DNA of 27,550 nucleotides from Enterospora canceri. Its lineage: Eukaryota; Microsporidia; Enterocytozoonidae. The notes beneath the pieces were generated by a model. That model ran no database searches and was not told the origin of the DNA. It worked only from the letters and a program-made list of their open reading frames with translations. Positions 7,666-16,413 of the stretch are shown piece by piece (the stretch's first letter is position 1; each line of letters opens with the position of its first letter). Location of the stretch: NCBI GenBank assembly GCA_002087915.1, contig LWDP01000020.1, positions 1-27,550 on the forward strand, given 5' to 3'. Both the position numbers and the translations under genes were made by a program.

Positions 7666-9558
7666 TCAGGATCTTTTCTGTTTTGTGAACGGCAGCATAT
7701 TGAATACACCTGGAGCATCACAAATCAGGAATGCAACTCGCTCTATTTGAATGTATTCACCCGCTTTGATGAATTCCAAATCTGATTCACCAAGCCATTC
7801 CTCAACTTTCTTGGATTCGCTGTTGAATTTTTCAGCCAGGTCTTCTGTTTCCTTATCATTCTGTAGATTTCCATATTCAACAAAATCAAATTTAAAGGCG
7901 TCCTTCTTGCTGATCCATGTCAATTTGTGCTTAGTCGTCTTGAAATCTCCATTCAGGTTCTCTATCAGCTCAATTCTCTTTACAATACCACCTACTTTCT
8001 CCATTTCTTTCACAATCATGTTTCCCCAGTGCATAAATGTGAATTCTTCTCCAATTTCAAGCAGTTTCGCATCCTCCTGGGCCATCAAAATCAAATTTGA
8101 TTTTCTAAGGGTCTTTTTACCAAGTTGCTCATTCTTGTTGAATTTCAGAACACTCTCCAATTTTACAGCAATATGTTCATGATTGCTGTTGTAGACAGTG
8201 ACATTGACTACATCTTTGGCTGGTACAGCCATGTAACGAGCTGCAATTTTATCAACTGCCTTTTTATTAGCTGCCCACAATTTATCCCATGAAATTGTCG
8301 ATGACTTCTGTGATGCCCCTTGCTTCAAAATGTACTCTTTCAACACATTCATGTCCAGTCCAGCTCGTTTGATTCCTCGGAGCGTAGCTACGCGTGGATC
8401 ATCCCATCCTGATACATATCCTTCATCCACATAGAACCTGATTTTCCTTTTTGATAACACGGTGTTCTCAAAATTCATTCTGCTAAAATCGTGTATTTTT
8501 GGCACATTCTTCAGATGTAGCTTCTCAATAAACCAATAATACTGTGGATTTCTGTCTCTATACTCATTAGTACGCAGTGTCAGTGTTACTCCATCAAGTG
8601 AATCTATTATTGGGCAAGCGAAGTCATATGTGGGAAATATCTTGTATTTGTTCCCTGTTTTGATATGTGTCCTACCAACCCATCTGTAAATGACTGGATC
8701 TCGCATTGCCTTATTCTTGTTTTCGTAGTCCATTTTTGCCCTAAGACAGAAATCTGGTTTACTCCCCTTGTTCATTTCCATGAAAATACCCAGGTTTTCT
8801 TCTGGTGTCTTGTTTCTGTTCTTAGATGCCATCCCATGCATTCGTTCCTCTCTCATCTGCTCCTGTGGCGTATCGTCGCAATAAGCCAATCCATCTTTAA
8901 TCAATTGTATTGCTAATTCATACATTTTATCAAACCAGTCGGATGATCTAACCATTTTATAATCTTTTATACCCAATAATTTCAGATCTTCCACAATTGC
9001 CCTTTCATACTCTTTCTTCTCTTTCTCTGGATTTGTATCATCGTATCTCAATAGCATCTTTCCATCATGTGCCATTGTGTAGTTCAATAATGCTGCCTTT
9101 ACGTGACCAATATGCAAATATCCAGATGCCTCAGGTGGAAATCTCGTTACCACATTCTTTGGTGCACTTATGCTTATTTTACCCTTGTCCTTTGCATTGT
9201 ATTGCATCATATACTTCTTATTGGCGTCAAACTGCATTTTATAGAAATCGGATATTTCCTTGTACCTGAAACCCTTCTTCTTGACTTCCTTCACGAATCC
9301 TGTACAAGAATACAGAATTCCAAAGACCAGATCTTTCTGTACATCATTCAAATCAGTTTTGATCAAGTATTCCTGTACTGAGATTATGAATTTGTGCAAT
9401 TCTTCACCTGTGAATTCTGAATTGAATCCACAGAATATTTCTCCAAGGTGTTCTCTATCTACGTGTTTCTCCAGAATTGGCTTACTGACTAATTCCTTAC
9501 CATGCTTCTTATTCAATAAGTAATTCACGAATTCTGATTTTGCTACATTCTCGTACAT
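7666..9558 (-). CDS. GUS1: glutamyl-tRNA synthetase, cytosolic (eukaryotic type)
   Basis: Class I synthetase that charges tRNA-Glu. After an N-terminal GST-like appended region (about 1-120) the Rossmann fold begins with RFPPEASGYLHIGH, the HIGH motif at residues 149-152. The KMSKS equivalent is VLSKRK at 367-372. Family blocks DDTPQEQMREERM, NKAMRDPVIYRW and FPTYDFACPIIDS identify the eukaryotic/archaeal GluRS-GlnRS lineage, and the details (CLRAK, RDRNPQYYW) fit cytosolic GluRS better than GlnRS. The C-terminal beta-barrel anticodon-binding part runs to residue 630. The ATG at 9558 is preceded by ACCCATTT, supporting this start. The length is normal to slightly short. Confidence 0.95.
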   Translation of the reverse strand: MYENVAKSEFVNYLLNKKHGKELVSKPILEKHVDREHLGEIFCGFNSEFTGEELHKFIISVQEYLIKTDLNDVQKDLVFGILYSCTGFVKEVKKKGFRYKEISDFYKMQFDANKKYMMQYNAKDKGKISISAPKNVVTRFPPEASGYLHIGHVKAALLNYTMAHDGKMLLRYDDTNPEKEKKEYERAIVEDLKLLGIKDYKMVRSSDWFDKMYELAIQLIKDGLAYCDDTPQEQMREERMHGMASKNRNKTPEENLGIFMEMNKGSKPDFCLRAKMDYENKNKAMRDPVIYRWVGRTHIKTGNKYKIFPTYDFACPIIDSLDGVTLTLRTNEYRDRNPQYYWFIEKLHLKNVPKIHDFSRMNFENTVLSKRKIRFYVDEGYVSGWDDPRVATLRGIKRAGLDMNVLKEYILKQGASQKSSTISWDKLWAANKKAVDKIAARYMAVPAKDVVNVTVYNSNHEHIAVKLESVLKFNKNEQLGKKTLRKSNLILMAQEDAKLLEIGEEFTFMHWGNMIVKEMEKVGGIVKRIELIENLNGDFKTTKHKLTWISKKDAFKFDFVEYGNLQNDKETEDLAEKFNSESKKVEEWLGESDLEFIKAGEYIQIERVAFLICDAPGVFNMLPFTKQKRS

Positions 9559-9597
9559 AAATGGGTAAAAGTTTTCTGTCTTTCTATTCTCCTTAAT

Positions 9598-10260
9598 TTA
9601 TTCGTAGATGTCTTCGATGTAGTTTACATCATTCTTGTAGAAGTCACAATCAATTTCCAGGTTCTTCACAAAGTCATCAACAAAAATGGGAAATGCATTT
9701 TCATAAAATCCGCTGACATCCACTGCTTTGAACCAAAACTGTTCCCTTTCTCCTCCGTAACAGAAATAAGACACGTGTTCTGAATTACCCTGTCCATTCT
9801 CTTTAAATTTGTTCTCTATCCATTTTTGTGCCTTCTTTATCGTTTGAACATCTTTAAAATCCCTAAATGAGCAACCACAGTTGAATTTGACGTAATATAT
9901 TCCATCATTCTCATAAATTATGAACTCTTCTTCCTCGCATGCCTTTTCTCCATCAAATTCCAATTCAGTGAGTTTCTTCTTCTGATGTTGATCGTAGCTT
10001 TCAGTCACAAACCTGTGTCCTTTGCTAATTTTAACCTGATCTTTGGTGCATACTTTCAAATCAAACTGATTATTGTATTCTACAGTGTATTTTGAGTAAA
10101 TGTCATTCACGTATGTTACTGTTTGCTCTTTAGACATTAAATCGTATACTTCATTTCTATCCAATGGTTTGTATCCTACTGCTGCCACATACTCCTTATT
10201 ATCTTTATCAATGAACCAGTATTTCATTCTTTCCAGGTATTTGGTTCGATTTACGTTCAT
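9598..10260 (-). CDS. hypothetical protein
   Basis: A 220-residue soluble, aromatic and acidic protein that I do not recognise. It has no signal peptide or membrane segment. The only distinctive short motif is FNCGCSF near residue 127-133, with too few cysteines to call a zinc site. Its stop is 39 bp upstream of the glutamyl-tRNA synthetase start on the same strand. A CCCC lies 9 bases before the ATG at 10260. It is divergent from the RBM26/27-like gene across a 132-bp spacer holding a small inverted repeat. Confidence 0.65.
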   Translation of the reverse strand: MNVNRTKYLERMKYWFIDKDNKEYVAAVGYKPLDRNEVYDLMSKEQTVTYVNDIYSKYTVEYNNQFDLKVCTKDQVKISKGHRFVTESYDQHQKKKLTELEFDGEKACEEEEFIIYENDGIYYVKFNCGCSFRDFKDVQTIKKAQKWIENKFKENGQGNSEHVSYFCYGGEREQFWFKAVDVSGFYENAFPIFVDDFVKNLEIDCDFYKNDVNYIEDIYE

Positions 10261-10302
10261 TCTGTCAATGGGGAGTAAATCTGATAAATTTTTAGTGATA
10301 AA

Positions 10303-10323
10303 ATGTGAGAAATCACATTCTCA
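10303..10323. repeat. small nested inverted repeat in a divergent promoter
   Basis: TGAGAA (10306-10311) and TTCTCA (10318-10323) form a perfect 6-bp inverted repeat around ATCACA, overlapping a second pair ATGTGA (10303-10308) and TCACAT (10313-10318). It lies in the 132-bp space between two divergent genes. It could be a dyad bound by a regulator or chance in AT-rich DNA. Confidence 0.3.
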
Positions 10324-10392
10324 AATGATTTAATATCGGTGAAACATTGTTTGAAATCAAAATCACAAAACAAAATAACAAAAATAACCCCA

Positions 10393-11310
10393 ATGTCAAA
10401 AGACATAGAATTACCGCTGTCTGAAAAATTAGTAAATTATATCAGGACCGAGAGACCAATTGAGAGCGAATTTATAATTTCTACGGTCACATCCACAGCG
10501 AAAAAGGTGGTCGATGATCAGAAGTCCCTGCTTTGTAAGGGACTTGTTGCGATGCTTGGAAAGTCGACAAATGAATTTGTAGAAAAACTGTACGACTTAA
10601 ATGAGTCAAAGGAAGAGGGAAGAAAGAGACTGGTTTCATTTAAAGAGGAGCCAAGGATCTACTTCGGAGGTGCTGAGTCAAAAAGTGTAGGAGAAGAAGA
10701 CTTCAAGAAAAAGAGGAAAATGGAAGAGAGGGCTCCTGCTGAAACAGATGAGTATGTCAGCTACAACACTTACTTCAAAGATGACGTAGATGAAATGGAT
10801 AAGCAGAAGTCACGAGAAGTCATTTTCAATAAAGTGGACGACTTAAAACATTCACAGGCAAAACTGCTTGAATATGTGCAGAATTATGGTAAACTGGAGA
10901 GCTTTAGGCGACTCAACAGAGGAAAGTGGCTCTGGGTCTTTGAAGATGCAGAAACAGCTGTAAAACTCGTCATGTCAACCAAACACGTCTGTAACGACTC
11001 GTCCATCAAAAAATATTTTAATGTTTATGCGCCTGAATTTGTCAAAGTGGACAAGAATGAAATGACTAAAAATGACATCCAAAGTCTCCTCAAGACACAA
11101 CAGGAACTGATGGAGCGAATTGAGGCAAGCAGAAGTTTTAGAGAGTGGAACTCGTTGAAGAGTGTGACAGCTCAGATTAGAAGCCAGCTGATGAGGGAGC
11201 CTGAAAAAGCACAGTTTCAAAACACCAACAGATCTAGAAGAAGAGACCCACGAGCTGAGATTGAGGAAGCCAAGAAAATGGACTCCATTTATTCCGATTA
11301 TTTTAGCTGA
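10393..11310 (+). CDS. RBM26/27-like protein (PWI-like N-terminus plus RRM-like domain)
   Basis: A 305-residue protein. Residues about 1-75 resemble the helical PWI-like domain at the N-terminus of RBM26/RBM27 and fission yeast Rmn1, especially the LCKGLVAMLGKSTNEFVEKLYD segment (compare the ETQIFVEKLF pattern). Residues about 140-235 resemble an RRM, with YGKLESFRRLNRGKWLWVFE as strand-helix-strand, followed by a charged helical tail. These proteins act with Mtr4-type helicases in nuclear RNA surveillance (MTREC/PAXT). The CCCH zinc finger found between these domains in RBM26 is absent. The frame is open from 10339 but ACCCCA precedes the ATG at 10393, so I start there. It ends 13 bp from the convergent LSm7 gene. 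The family call is moderate. Confidence 0.55.
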   Translation: MSKDIELPLSEKLVNYIRTERPIESEFIISTVTSTAKKVVDDQKSLLCKGLVAMLGKSTNEFVEKLYDLNESKEEGRKRLVSFKEEPRIYFGGAESKSVGEEDFKKKRKMEERAPAETDEYVSYNTYFKDDVDEMDKQKSREVIFNKVDDLKHSQAKLLEYVQNYGKLESFRRLNRGKWLWVFEDAETAVKLVMSTKHVCNDSSIKKYFNVYAPEFVKVDKNEMTKNDIQSLLKTQQELMERIEASRSFREWNSLKSVTAQIRSQLMREPEKAQFQNTNRSRRRDPRAEIEEAKKMDSIYSDYFS

Positions 11311-11323
11311 TTCAAAACTAAAT

Positions 11324-11569
11324 TTATTTGGTGATGCAAATCATCGTAATGGCTTTGCCCAGTACAAACTGCTTCTTCTTTCCGTTCTCTATGATTGAAT
11401 TAGCCACTTCGTCAAAATGAGTCAGTTTTCCAAGCAGTGTCTCCCCACTTGATAGCACAACCATCACATTCTTGTTCAAATAGAGGGATAAATCGTGGAA
11501 TAGAATCTTCTTCTGCCTGGAATCAACATTTTTGTTTTCAGCTTCGCTCTTTTCTTTTTTAACTGGCAT
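11324..11569 (-). CDS. LSM7: LSm7, U6 snRNA / mRNA-decay ring subunit
   Basis: An 81-residue Sm-like protein. The Sm1 motif spans about residues 33-61 and contains HFDEVANSIIEN, the D---N loop that contacts RNA. Sm2 is VLGKAITMICI at the C-terminus, with K where the usual R of the RG turn lies. The entry DLSLYLNKNV matches the DLSKYLDK signature that distinguishes LSm7 from other LSm proteins. LSm7 works in the LSm2-8 ring on U6 snRNA and the LSm1-7 ring in mRNA decapping. The insertion between Sm1 and Sm2 is very short. No CCC motif precedes the ATG, one of the few exceptions in this window. Confidence 0.85.
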   Translation of the reverse strand: MPVKKEKSEAENKNVDSRQKKILFHDLSLYLNKNVMVVLSSGETLLGKLTHFDEVANSIIENGKKKQFVLGKAITMICITK

Positions 11570-11592
11570 TATGCATAAAAATACAAATAAGT

Positions 11593-12207
11593 TTATTTCT
11601 TTCTTTTTGCTTCATTTGTTCTGGTTACCTTTGCCCAATTCTTTCCAATTGCGATGAAGTGCTCTTCCATTTGGTCACAATCTCCGAATCCGTGGGAATC
11701 TGACAAACACATTGGACATGAAAGAATCTTCTTTTCTGGTTTACGATTCAACGTGTATTTTCTCCATTTCCTTGGACAGTTTCTGGCGTCATGATGCACT
11801 TTACAGACTCTGCATTCGCTCTGGTAGTTCTTTCTTTCTCTACATGAATTTTCCAGGTGTCCCAAATTGCCACAATTTTCACAGAACATCATGCTACATG
11901 GTTCTCCCTTGTGCATTATATCGCACCACATGCATCTTCGCTCCTCAAGCGTGGGACAATCCCTTGAAACGTGACCAGAAATTCCACAATTGTAGCACGT
12001 TGGCTCGTTTATGAATCGATTCTTTTCTACAGACTGCAATCTCAGATTTTCGTCTTTCTCAACTGTGATTGTTTTATTGTAAAATACGAAATGTAACAAG
12101 TCTTCGGTAGTTACATCACCATTCAGGTGGACGCAATTGAATCCATCTGTTACTTTTATGTGAGAAAACGCCTTGTGAAGTTCAATTTCAATTTCATTTT
12201 TTGTCAT
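11593..12207 (-). CDS. AIR1: Air1/2-like zinc-knuckle protein (TRAMP complex)
   Basis: A 204-residue protein with five consecutive CCHC zinc knuckles, the number found in yeast Air1/Air2: CYNCGISGHVSRDC, CMWCDIMHKGEPC, CENCGNLGHLENSC, CRVCKVHHDARNC and CPMCLSDSHGFGDC. Between knuckles 4 and 5 lies PRKWRKYTL, matching the IWRxY motif through which Air2 holds the Trf4 poly(A) polymerase. Knuckles 2 and 4 have one residue fewer before the histidine, a known variation. Air proteins are RNA-binding subunits of TRAMP, which tags nuclear RNA for the exosome. The frame is open to an ATG at 12222, but GGCCCAGA directly precedes the ATG at 12207, so I prefer that start. It may share function with the nearby RBM26/27-like gene. 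Confidence 0.85.
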   Translation of the reverse strand: MTKNEIEIELHKAFSHIKVTDGFNCVHLNGDVTTEDLLHFVFYNKTITVEKDENLRLQSVEKNRFINEPTCYNCGISGHVSRDCPTLEERRCMWCDIMHKGEPCSMMFCENCGNLGHLENSCRERKNYQSECRVCKVHHDARNCPRKWRKYTLNRKPEKKILSCPMCLSDSHGFGDCDQMEEHFIAIGKNWAKVTRTNEAKRKK

Positions 12208-12277
12208 TCTGGGCCTAGGCATTTTTGTCTTTTTTGATTCTCTCTAACTCATTTTAACCGTAATTCACCTGCTTTTT

Positions 12278-12350
12278 GTGAACATAGTGTAGTGGTTATC
12301 ACGTTTGCTTTACACGCAAAAGGACTCCAGTTCGATCCTGGATGTTCGCA
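12278..12350 (+). tRNA. tRNA-Val, anticodon UAC
   Basis: A 73-base cloverleaf. The acceptor stem GTGAACA pairs with TGTTCGC (one T-G wobble) and the discriminator is A. The D arm carries the box A TAGTGTAGTGG, matching TRGYNNARNNG. The anticodon stem TTTGC/GCAAA encloses loop TTTACAC, giving anticodon TAC. The T arm TCCAG/CTGGA encloses TTCGATC (box B). There is no intron and CCA is not encoded. A run of six T follows at once (12351-12356), a Pol III terminator. Confidence 0.95.
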
Positions 12351-12356
12351 TTTTTT
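12351..12356 (+). terminator. Pol III oligo-T terminator of tRNA-Val
   Basis: Six consecutive T residues directly after the tRNA discriminator base, the normal Pol III stop signal. It ends 6 bp before the stop codon of the SET-domain gene on the other strand. Confidence 0.8.
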
Positions 12357-12362
12357 ATGAGT

Positions 12363-13802
12363 TTATTCCTTCTTTTTTGTCCATTTTCTCTTGCATTTTG
12401 CAGATTCACAGTTGCATTCGCACTCCAGAATCTTGTCTGAACAGTAGTTTATCGTGAGTTCCTCTCCTGCTTCAATTACACGTAACGTGTAGTATTTGAT
12501 TGCCCCAGTATCCAGGCAGTGATGTGTCATACAGTTTGCCTCACAGGAGTGATTCACGTATCGTGCTACGTTCCCACACATTGTTGCATCTATCACCTTA
12601 TCAGGATAAACTGAGAACAAATACGTAGATTTGATTCCATTTTTCGCGTATTCTCGTTCTCTTTTCTCGACCATGCATTTTCCAATCAATTCGCCCTCGT
12701 ATGAAAAGAGAAATGTGTCCGTAGGGCATTTTACGTTTGTAAAGACACCTTTCCCATGAATTCTACTTGGCCTAACCTCAAATATCCCAGGATGTCGTCT
12801 ATCAAGTGCAGTGCACTGATTGTACTTTGTTGTGGCCCTGATTGCCTTCCTTTCCTTCGCAATCCTCCTCTTTTCCTCATAGCTCAAATCGAGATTCTTC
12901 TTTCCAAACCACTTATTTGAAAAAATCGAGTTCTTTAACGCCCTAAAGCAGAGCTCCCTGTCAAAGAATCCCGTCAACTCGCAAAACAAGTAGAAATCAT
13001 TGCGCATGGCTTCAGGTAGTTGATCAATTTCATTGCAATTCTCCAAATTGAATGGCTCTAATTCCTGTATTCTCATTGAATTATAGCATTTCAAGGCCTC
13101 ATTTTCCAATCGCGGTGTTTCTGGTGCTACCATCCCTTCTTTCTCCTGTTTTAGCACCACTGGAACACTTTGTTCCACCTCAATTTCATCCTGCTTTGTT
13201 TCTTTGTTCTTTTCCTGTTCATATTTGAACACGTTTCTGTTGAATACGTCAGAAACATCCTTCTTTGCTATCAGAACTGTTTGTGCATATTCCTTAACAC
13301 GTTTTGGTTTAGCAGCACGTTCATATAGTGTTCTATCATAATTATTCTGTTTCCACCAACTATCGTCCTTCTTCTTGTTATCCTGACTTTGAGAGTACCA
13401 TCCAACTTTCTTAAACTGCCTCTTTCCCCTTCCATTCCTCTGCTGCTCTTTTCTGAATCTATATTCTTCTCCATCTTTCTTATAGCTATCTTGTGATCCA
13501 TTCAATATCTTGTTTTGTGCTACGGTACAGTCTTCTAGAAAATCGCCATTCGTCTTTTTATTTGCTCTATCCATTTCACCCTCATTTCTCATCAAATCTT
13601 CCTCTCTTCCCATTTCTAGTACACTTTTTGCAATTGTATTTCGTATTGTTTCGATGTCATGTTTTCCTGTCTCCGTCGTCTCGTTGCTTTCTATTGCTCT
13701 CGTTCTTTCTACTTGAACACGTCTATCTCTCACTGGCGAGCAATGCACCGATCCAATCGTTGGATTCACCTTCTCATTCTCCATTTTTAGTTCCTTTGTC
13801 AT
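12363..13802 (-). CDS. SET1: SET-domain histone methyltransferase, Set1 (H3K4)-like
   Basis: A 479-residue protein whose SET domain occupies about residues 342-454. It shows the cofactor and catalytic blocks HGKGVFTN (349-356), VNHSCEANC (416-424) and EELTINY (447-453), and ends in a post-SET zinc motif with C463, C465 and C470. Wording around GIKSTYLF and VIDATMCGNVARYVNHSC resembles the Set1/MLL class (GIGSSYLF, VIDAT-KGNIARF-NHSC) more than Set2, and no AWS cysteine cluster precedes the SET domain. The N-terminal 240 residues are polar, Lys/Asn/Glu-rich and probably disordered; the RRM of yeast Set1 is not visible. The ATG at 13802 is preceded by ACCCTGGG. SET domain is certain; the H3K4 subclass is an inference. 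Confidence 0.85.
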   Translation of the reverse strand: MTKELKMENEKVNPTIGSVHCSPVRDRRVQVERTRAIESNETTETGKHDIETIRNTIAKSVLEMGREEDLMRNEGEMDRANKKTNGDFLEDCTVAQNKILNGSQDSYKKDGEEYRFRKEQQRNGRGKRQFKKVGWYSQSQDNKKKDDSWWKQNNYDRTLYERAAKPKRVKEYAQTVLIAKKDVSDVFNRNVFKYEQEKNKETKQDEIEVEQSVPVVLKQEKEGMVAPETPRLENEALKCYNSMRIQELEPFNLENCNEIDQLPEAMRNDFYLFCELTGFFDRELCFRALKNSIFSNKWFGKKNLDLSYEEKRRIAKERKAIRATTKYNQCTALDRRHPGIFEVRPSRIHGKGVFTNVKCPTDTFLFSYEGELIGKCMVEKREREYAKNGIKSTYLFSVYPDKVIDATMCGNVARYVNHSCEANCMTHHCLDTGAIKYYTLRVIEAGEELTINYCSDKILECECNCESAKCKRKWTKKKE

Positions 13803-13891
13803 CCCAGGGTAAAATTGTCCTGAATAAAATTGCGAGGCATTTCAATAATCACCCTAATAATAATTTGCGTCATTTATTTCCTATTTCAGTG

Positions 13892-14866
13892 CTACATCTC
13901 ACTTGCTGGTGTCATGGCATCACCATTTTCATCCGTAGTTGCCGACTTCAGTACCTGGAAGCTGCAACAAAGTGATTCATCCACGTTTAGAATTGCTGCT
14001 GCATTATTGAAGTCACCGCAGTAGTTTGGTGCACTAAAAACAGTCACCAGGTCCTTGTCCCCAAAGAACTCGTATCCCTCCTGCACCACTTGGTGTGCAC
14101 GTGCTATGAAATCGATGTTGGTTGAATCCAGAAATTCTCGAAGCTTCTTCACCCCAAATGTAACCGAAACACCCCTGTCATTTTCACCCCATCCTTCAAC
14201 CTGTGGATCTGGATCAGACCAGAGCAAATCGCAAAGCAGTCCGCTATCTGGGATGTCTGTTGGCCTACTGATATCGTGTATCTGCTTGAGACTCTTCAAG
14301 TCAGGTGATATTCCACCATGCATGCACAGAATCCTACCGTCTACCATTGCACTTATGGGAAGCCAGTCAAATGCCTCCGTAAACCTCTTCCACAGCCCAA
14401 CGTTGTATCTTCTCTTGCATTCGTCGTAGAATCCGTATATTCTGTTGATGCCCTTGCTCTCGTGGTTTCCCCTAAGCAAGAAGAAGTTTTCAGGATATTT
14501 TATTTTGTAAGAAAAAAGAAGACAAATGCATTCGAGAGACTGCTTCCCTCGATCGACGTAGTCGCCAAGAAAGAGGTAGTTTGAGCTAGGCGGATACATT
14601 CCGTATTCAAAGAGGCGCAACAGGTCGCAATACTGTCCATGGGTGTCACCACAGATCTTGAGGGGTGCATTTAGCTCCAGCAGCATCTTCTGCGATGCGA
14701 ATATTTTCTGGGCCTTTTCGCAGAGCCACTCGATGTCCACCAGCGCGATATTCACGAGCTTGTTGGCCGTCGTTCTGACGGCAAGCAGCTGATCGATGAT
14801 CCTGTCCACGCGTTGCACCTCAGTCTCACTCAGATCCTTGTTCACTTTGCAGGTTTCCTGTGGCAT
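13892..14866 (-). CDS. GLC7: protein phosphatase PP1 catalytic subunit
   Basis: A 324-residue Ser/Thr phosphatase with the PPP-family metal-site motifs GDTHG (73-77), GDYVDRG (101-107) and GNHE (133-136), then the PP1-type text [16 protein letters not shown] and later [30 protein letters not shown] and [11 protein letters not shown]1 acts in mitotic exit, chromosome segregation and glycogen control with many targeting partners. The usual I of GDIHG is T here, as seen in PP5. The frame extends to 14911, but GCCCTGAA precedes the ATG at 14866 and the reading begins there in PP1-like fashion. A short polar tail follows the core. The eIF2A gene ends 56 bp upstream on the same strand. Confidence 0.95.
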   Translation of the reverse strand: MPQETCKVNKDLSETEVQRVDRIIDQLLAVRTTANKLVNIALVDIEWLCEKAQKIFASQKMLLELNAPLKICGDTHGQYCDLLRLFEYGMYPPSSNYLFLGDYVDRGKQSLECICLLFSYKIKYPENFFLLRGNHESKGINRIYGFYDECKRRYNVGLWKRFTEAFDWLPISAMVDGRILCMHGGISPDLKSLKQIHDISRPTDIPDSGLLCDLLWSDPDPQVEGWGENDRGVSVTFGVKKLREFLDSTNIDFIARAHQVVQEGYEFFGDKDLVTVFSAPNYCGDFNNAAAILNVDESLCCSFQVLKSATTDENGDAMTPASEM

Positions 14867-14922
14867 TTCAGGGCTAAAATTTTGTACAAAAAGTGGAAGA
14901 GCCTGAAACAAATTGCAGTTTA

Positions 14923-16389
14923 CTACGAACTGCCCTTCATTCTACTATTCAGCTCCTCCTCCAATTCTCCTATTCCAAACACCTTGTTCTGCTCCTCCAC
15001 TGTCAAATCAGCCCCATCCTGCATCTTCTTCCTCAACTTCTTTGCTTCCTCAATTTCCATTGCCACGGCCTCAACCGTCCTGCTTCTCTCAGTCTCCTTT
15101 TTCAGTGGCCTCGTTTCCTTCTTCTCCACCTCCCCATTTCCACTGTACATTTTGTTGTACAAATCCATGGACAACGATCCAACGTCAAATGATTCCGTCT
15201 TTTCAATCAGCCTCAAGTCCTTGGGCCTATCAACTGCCACACTCTTCGTCTTATTTCCAAATACGTCTACTTTGTAGAGTGACTTGCACTCCATGGTCTC
15301 TGTGCACCTTCCATAGCAGTCGAATACGTCTATTTTATTCTGGCCCTTGAAATAATTCATGGTCGCAACCAGAAAGTGCGTATCATCGTTGAGCCACCTG
15401 AAAATTGATGCCCCCAGTGACTCAAATTGGCAGATGATCTCACCCTTCTCCACCACAGTTGAAATCCCAGGAAGGTTGCCGTATGCGCCACAGAGCACCC
15501 TCTTTTCATTGGCAGTGAAGTCCACGCAGTTTCTGGTGGCTCCCCTGATTCTTCTGATCAATTTCCCTGTTTTCGTGCTGTAGAGCATGCATCGTGCTGG
15601 TTGGGCACCAGAAACAACGTAGAACGCACTCTCCAGAAATCCTACGTCATAAATGTCTCCCAGTTTGCTATACTTCAATATTGTGAATGATTCGCCACCA
15701 CTGTTTCGTACAAGGTAGTAGAAATCCAACTCAGCAAAATACGTCTTGGAAATGTAATCAGTTTCTACCAGCAGAACGATACTGTTGCCTGATTCATGTG
15801 TTCTGATTTTATTGGCCTTTTCTAACTGAATCAGTGATTCACTGGTTGCTTCCCTGTTCACTACTGTGAATGCCTTGTCTTCAACAATGTCTAATTCACC
15901 TGATTCACACATTTTTGTGCCGCCTTTGATGTGAATGATCTTGTTTTCATTTGATAAAATCATTGCTTCGTTAGTTAGCAACGAAATTGATTTGGGAATC
16001 TTTGACTTGTAAATTGGTCTATTTGATTCCAGGTCCAGTATGATCATCTTGTCATTTGATGTGTAGTAGAGTAAACTGTTGTTTATTCCAAATTCATCAA
16101 TATTCTCTATCTTAGAATGGTTCTTGTTCTCTTTGTAGATGATCAGTTGTTCAGCCTGTGTTTTGATTGCTGTGTAGATTCCATTTGGTCCCATTTTTAG
16201 TTCAATGGCTTTCTCAATCTCAACCTGAGACTGCTCCATTGAATCTAAGTTTATGAATCGTAGCATTCTGTTGTTGTATGCAACAAGTCTATTGCTGCTT
16301 GTGACGTAGTCTGTTGCCTTGTATACGACTGGTTTTGCTCCAAATACGTCAATTATCAGTCCGACTTCGGAGAGTGCTACAACTGGCAT
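14923..16389 (-). CDS. eukaryotic translation initiation factor 2A (eIF2A)
   Basis: A 488-residue protein. The first 400 residues form WD-like beta-propeller blades. The stretch [20 protein letters not shown] followed by the [23 protein letters not shown] block matches the eIF2A propeller pattern (VVYGFMPAKATL, RNTVRFNPFGNLLCLAGFGNLRG). The C-terminal 90 residues are a charged helix with [20 protein letters not shown], matching the family's KKLRQI-KLKE-L-G-L--NQ tail. eIF2A is a non-canonical initiator-tRNA-binding factor that joins the 40S subunit, distinct from eIF2-alpha. The ATG at 16389 is preceded by ATCCC. It is separated by only 24 bp from the divergent gene at 16414. Confidence 0.88.
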   Translation of the reverse strand: MPVVALSEVGLIIDVFGAKPVVYKATDYVTSSNRLVAYNNRMLRFINLDSMEQSQVEIEKAIELKMGPNGIYTAIKTQAEQLIIYKENKNHSKIENIDEFGINNSLLYYTSNDKMIILDLESNRPIYKSKIPKSISLLTNEAMILSNENKIIHIKGGTKMCESGELDIVEDKAFTVVNREATSESLIQLEKANKIRTHESGNSIVLLVETDYISKTYFAELDFYYLVRNSGGESFTILKYSKLGDIYDVGFLESAFYVVSGAQPARCMLYSTKTGKLIRRIRGATRNCVDFTANEKRVLCGAYGNLPGISTVVEKGEIICQFESLGASIFRWLNDDTHFLVATMNYFKGQNKIDVFDCYGRCTETMECKSLYKVDVFGNKTKSVAVDRPKDLRLIEKTESFDVGSLSMDLYNKMYSGNGEVEKKETRPLKKETERSRTVEAVAMEIEEAKKLRKKMQDGADLTVEEQNKVFGIGELEEELNSRMKGSS

Positions 16390-16413
16390 GGGATGAATTT
16401 GTAAAAATATTCC

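Noticed and set aside
7389..7721. 110-residue minus-strand frame opposite the small gene at 7320
   Set aside because: Overlaps the end of glutamyl-tRNA synthetase in another frame and is Phe-rich with no start signal; the plus-strand reading is more protein-like.
13493..13975. 160-residue plus-strand open frame opposite the SET gene
   Set aside because: Low-complexity Leu/Ser/Phe-rich translation typical of an antisense shadow of Lys/Glu-rich coding sequence; no CCC-marked start, no recognisable motif.
14813..15350. Plus-strand open frames opposite the eIF2A C-terminus
   Set aside because: Ser/Pro/Phe-rich shadows of the charged helical tail; eIF2A homology on the minus strand explains the region.
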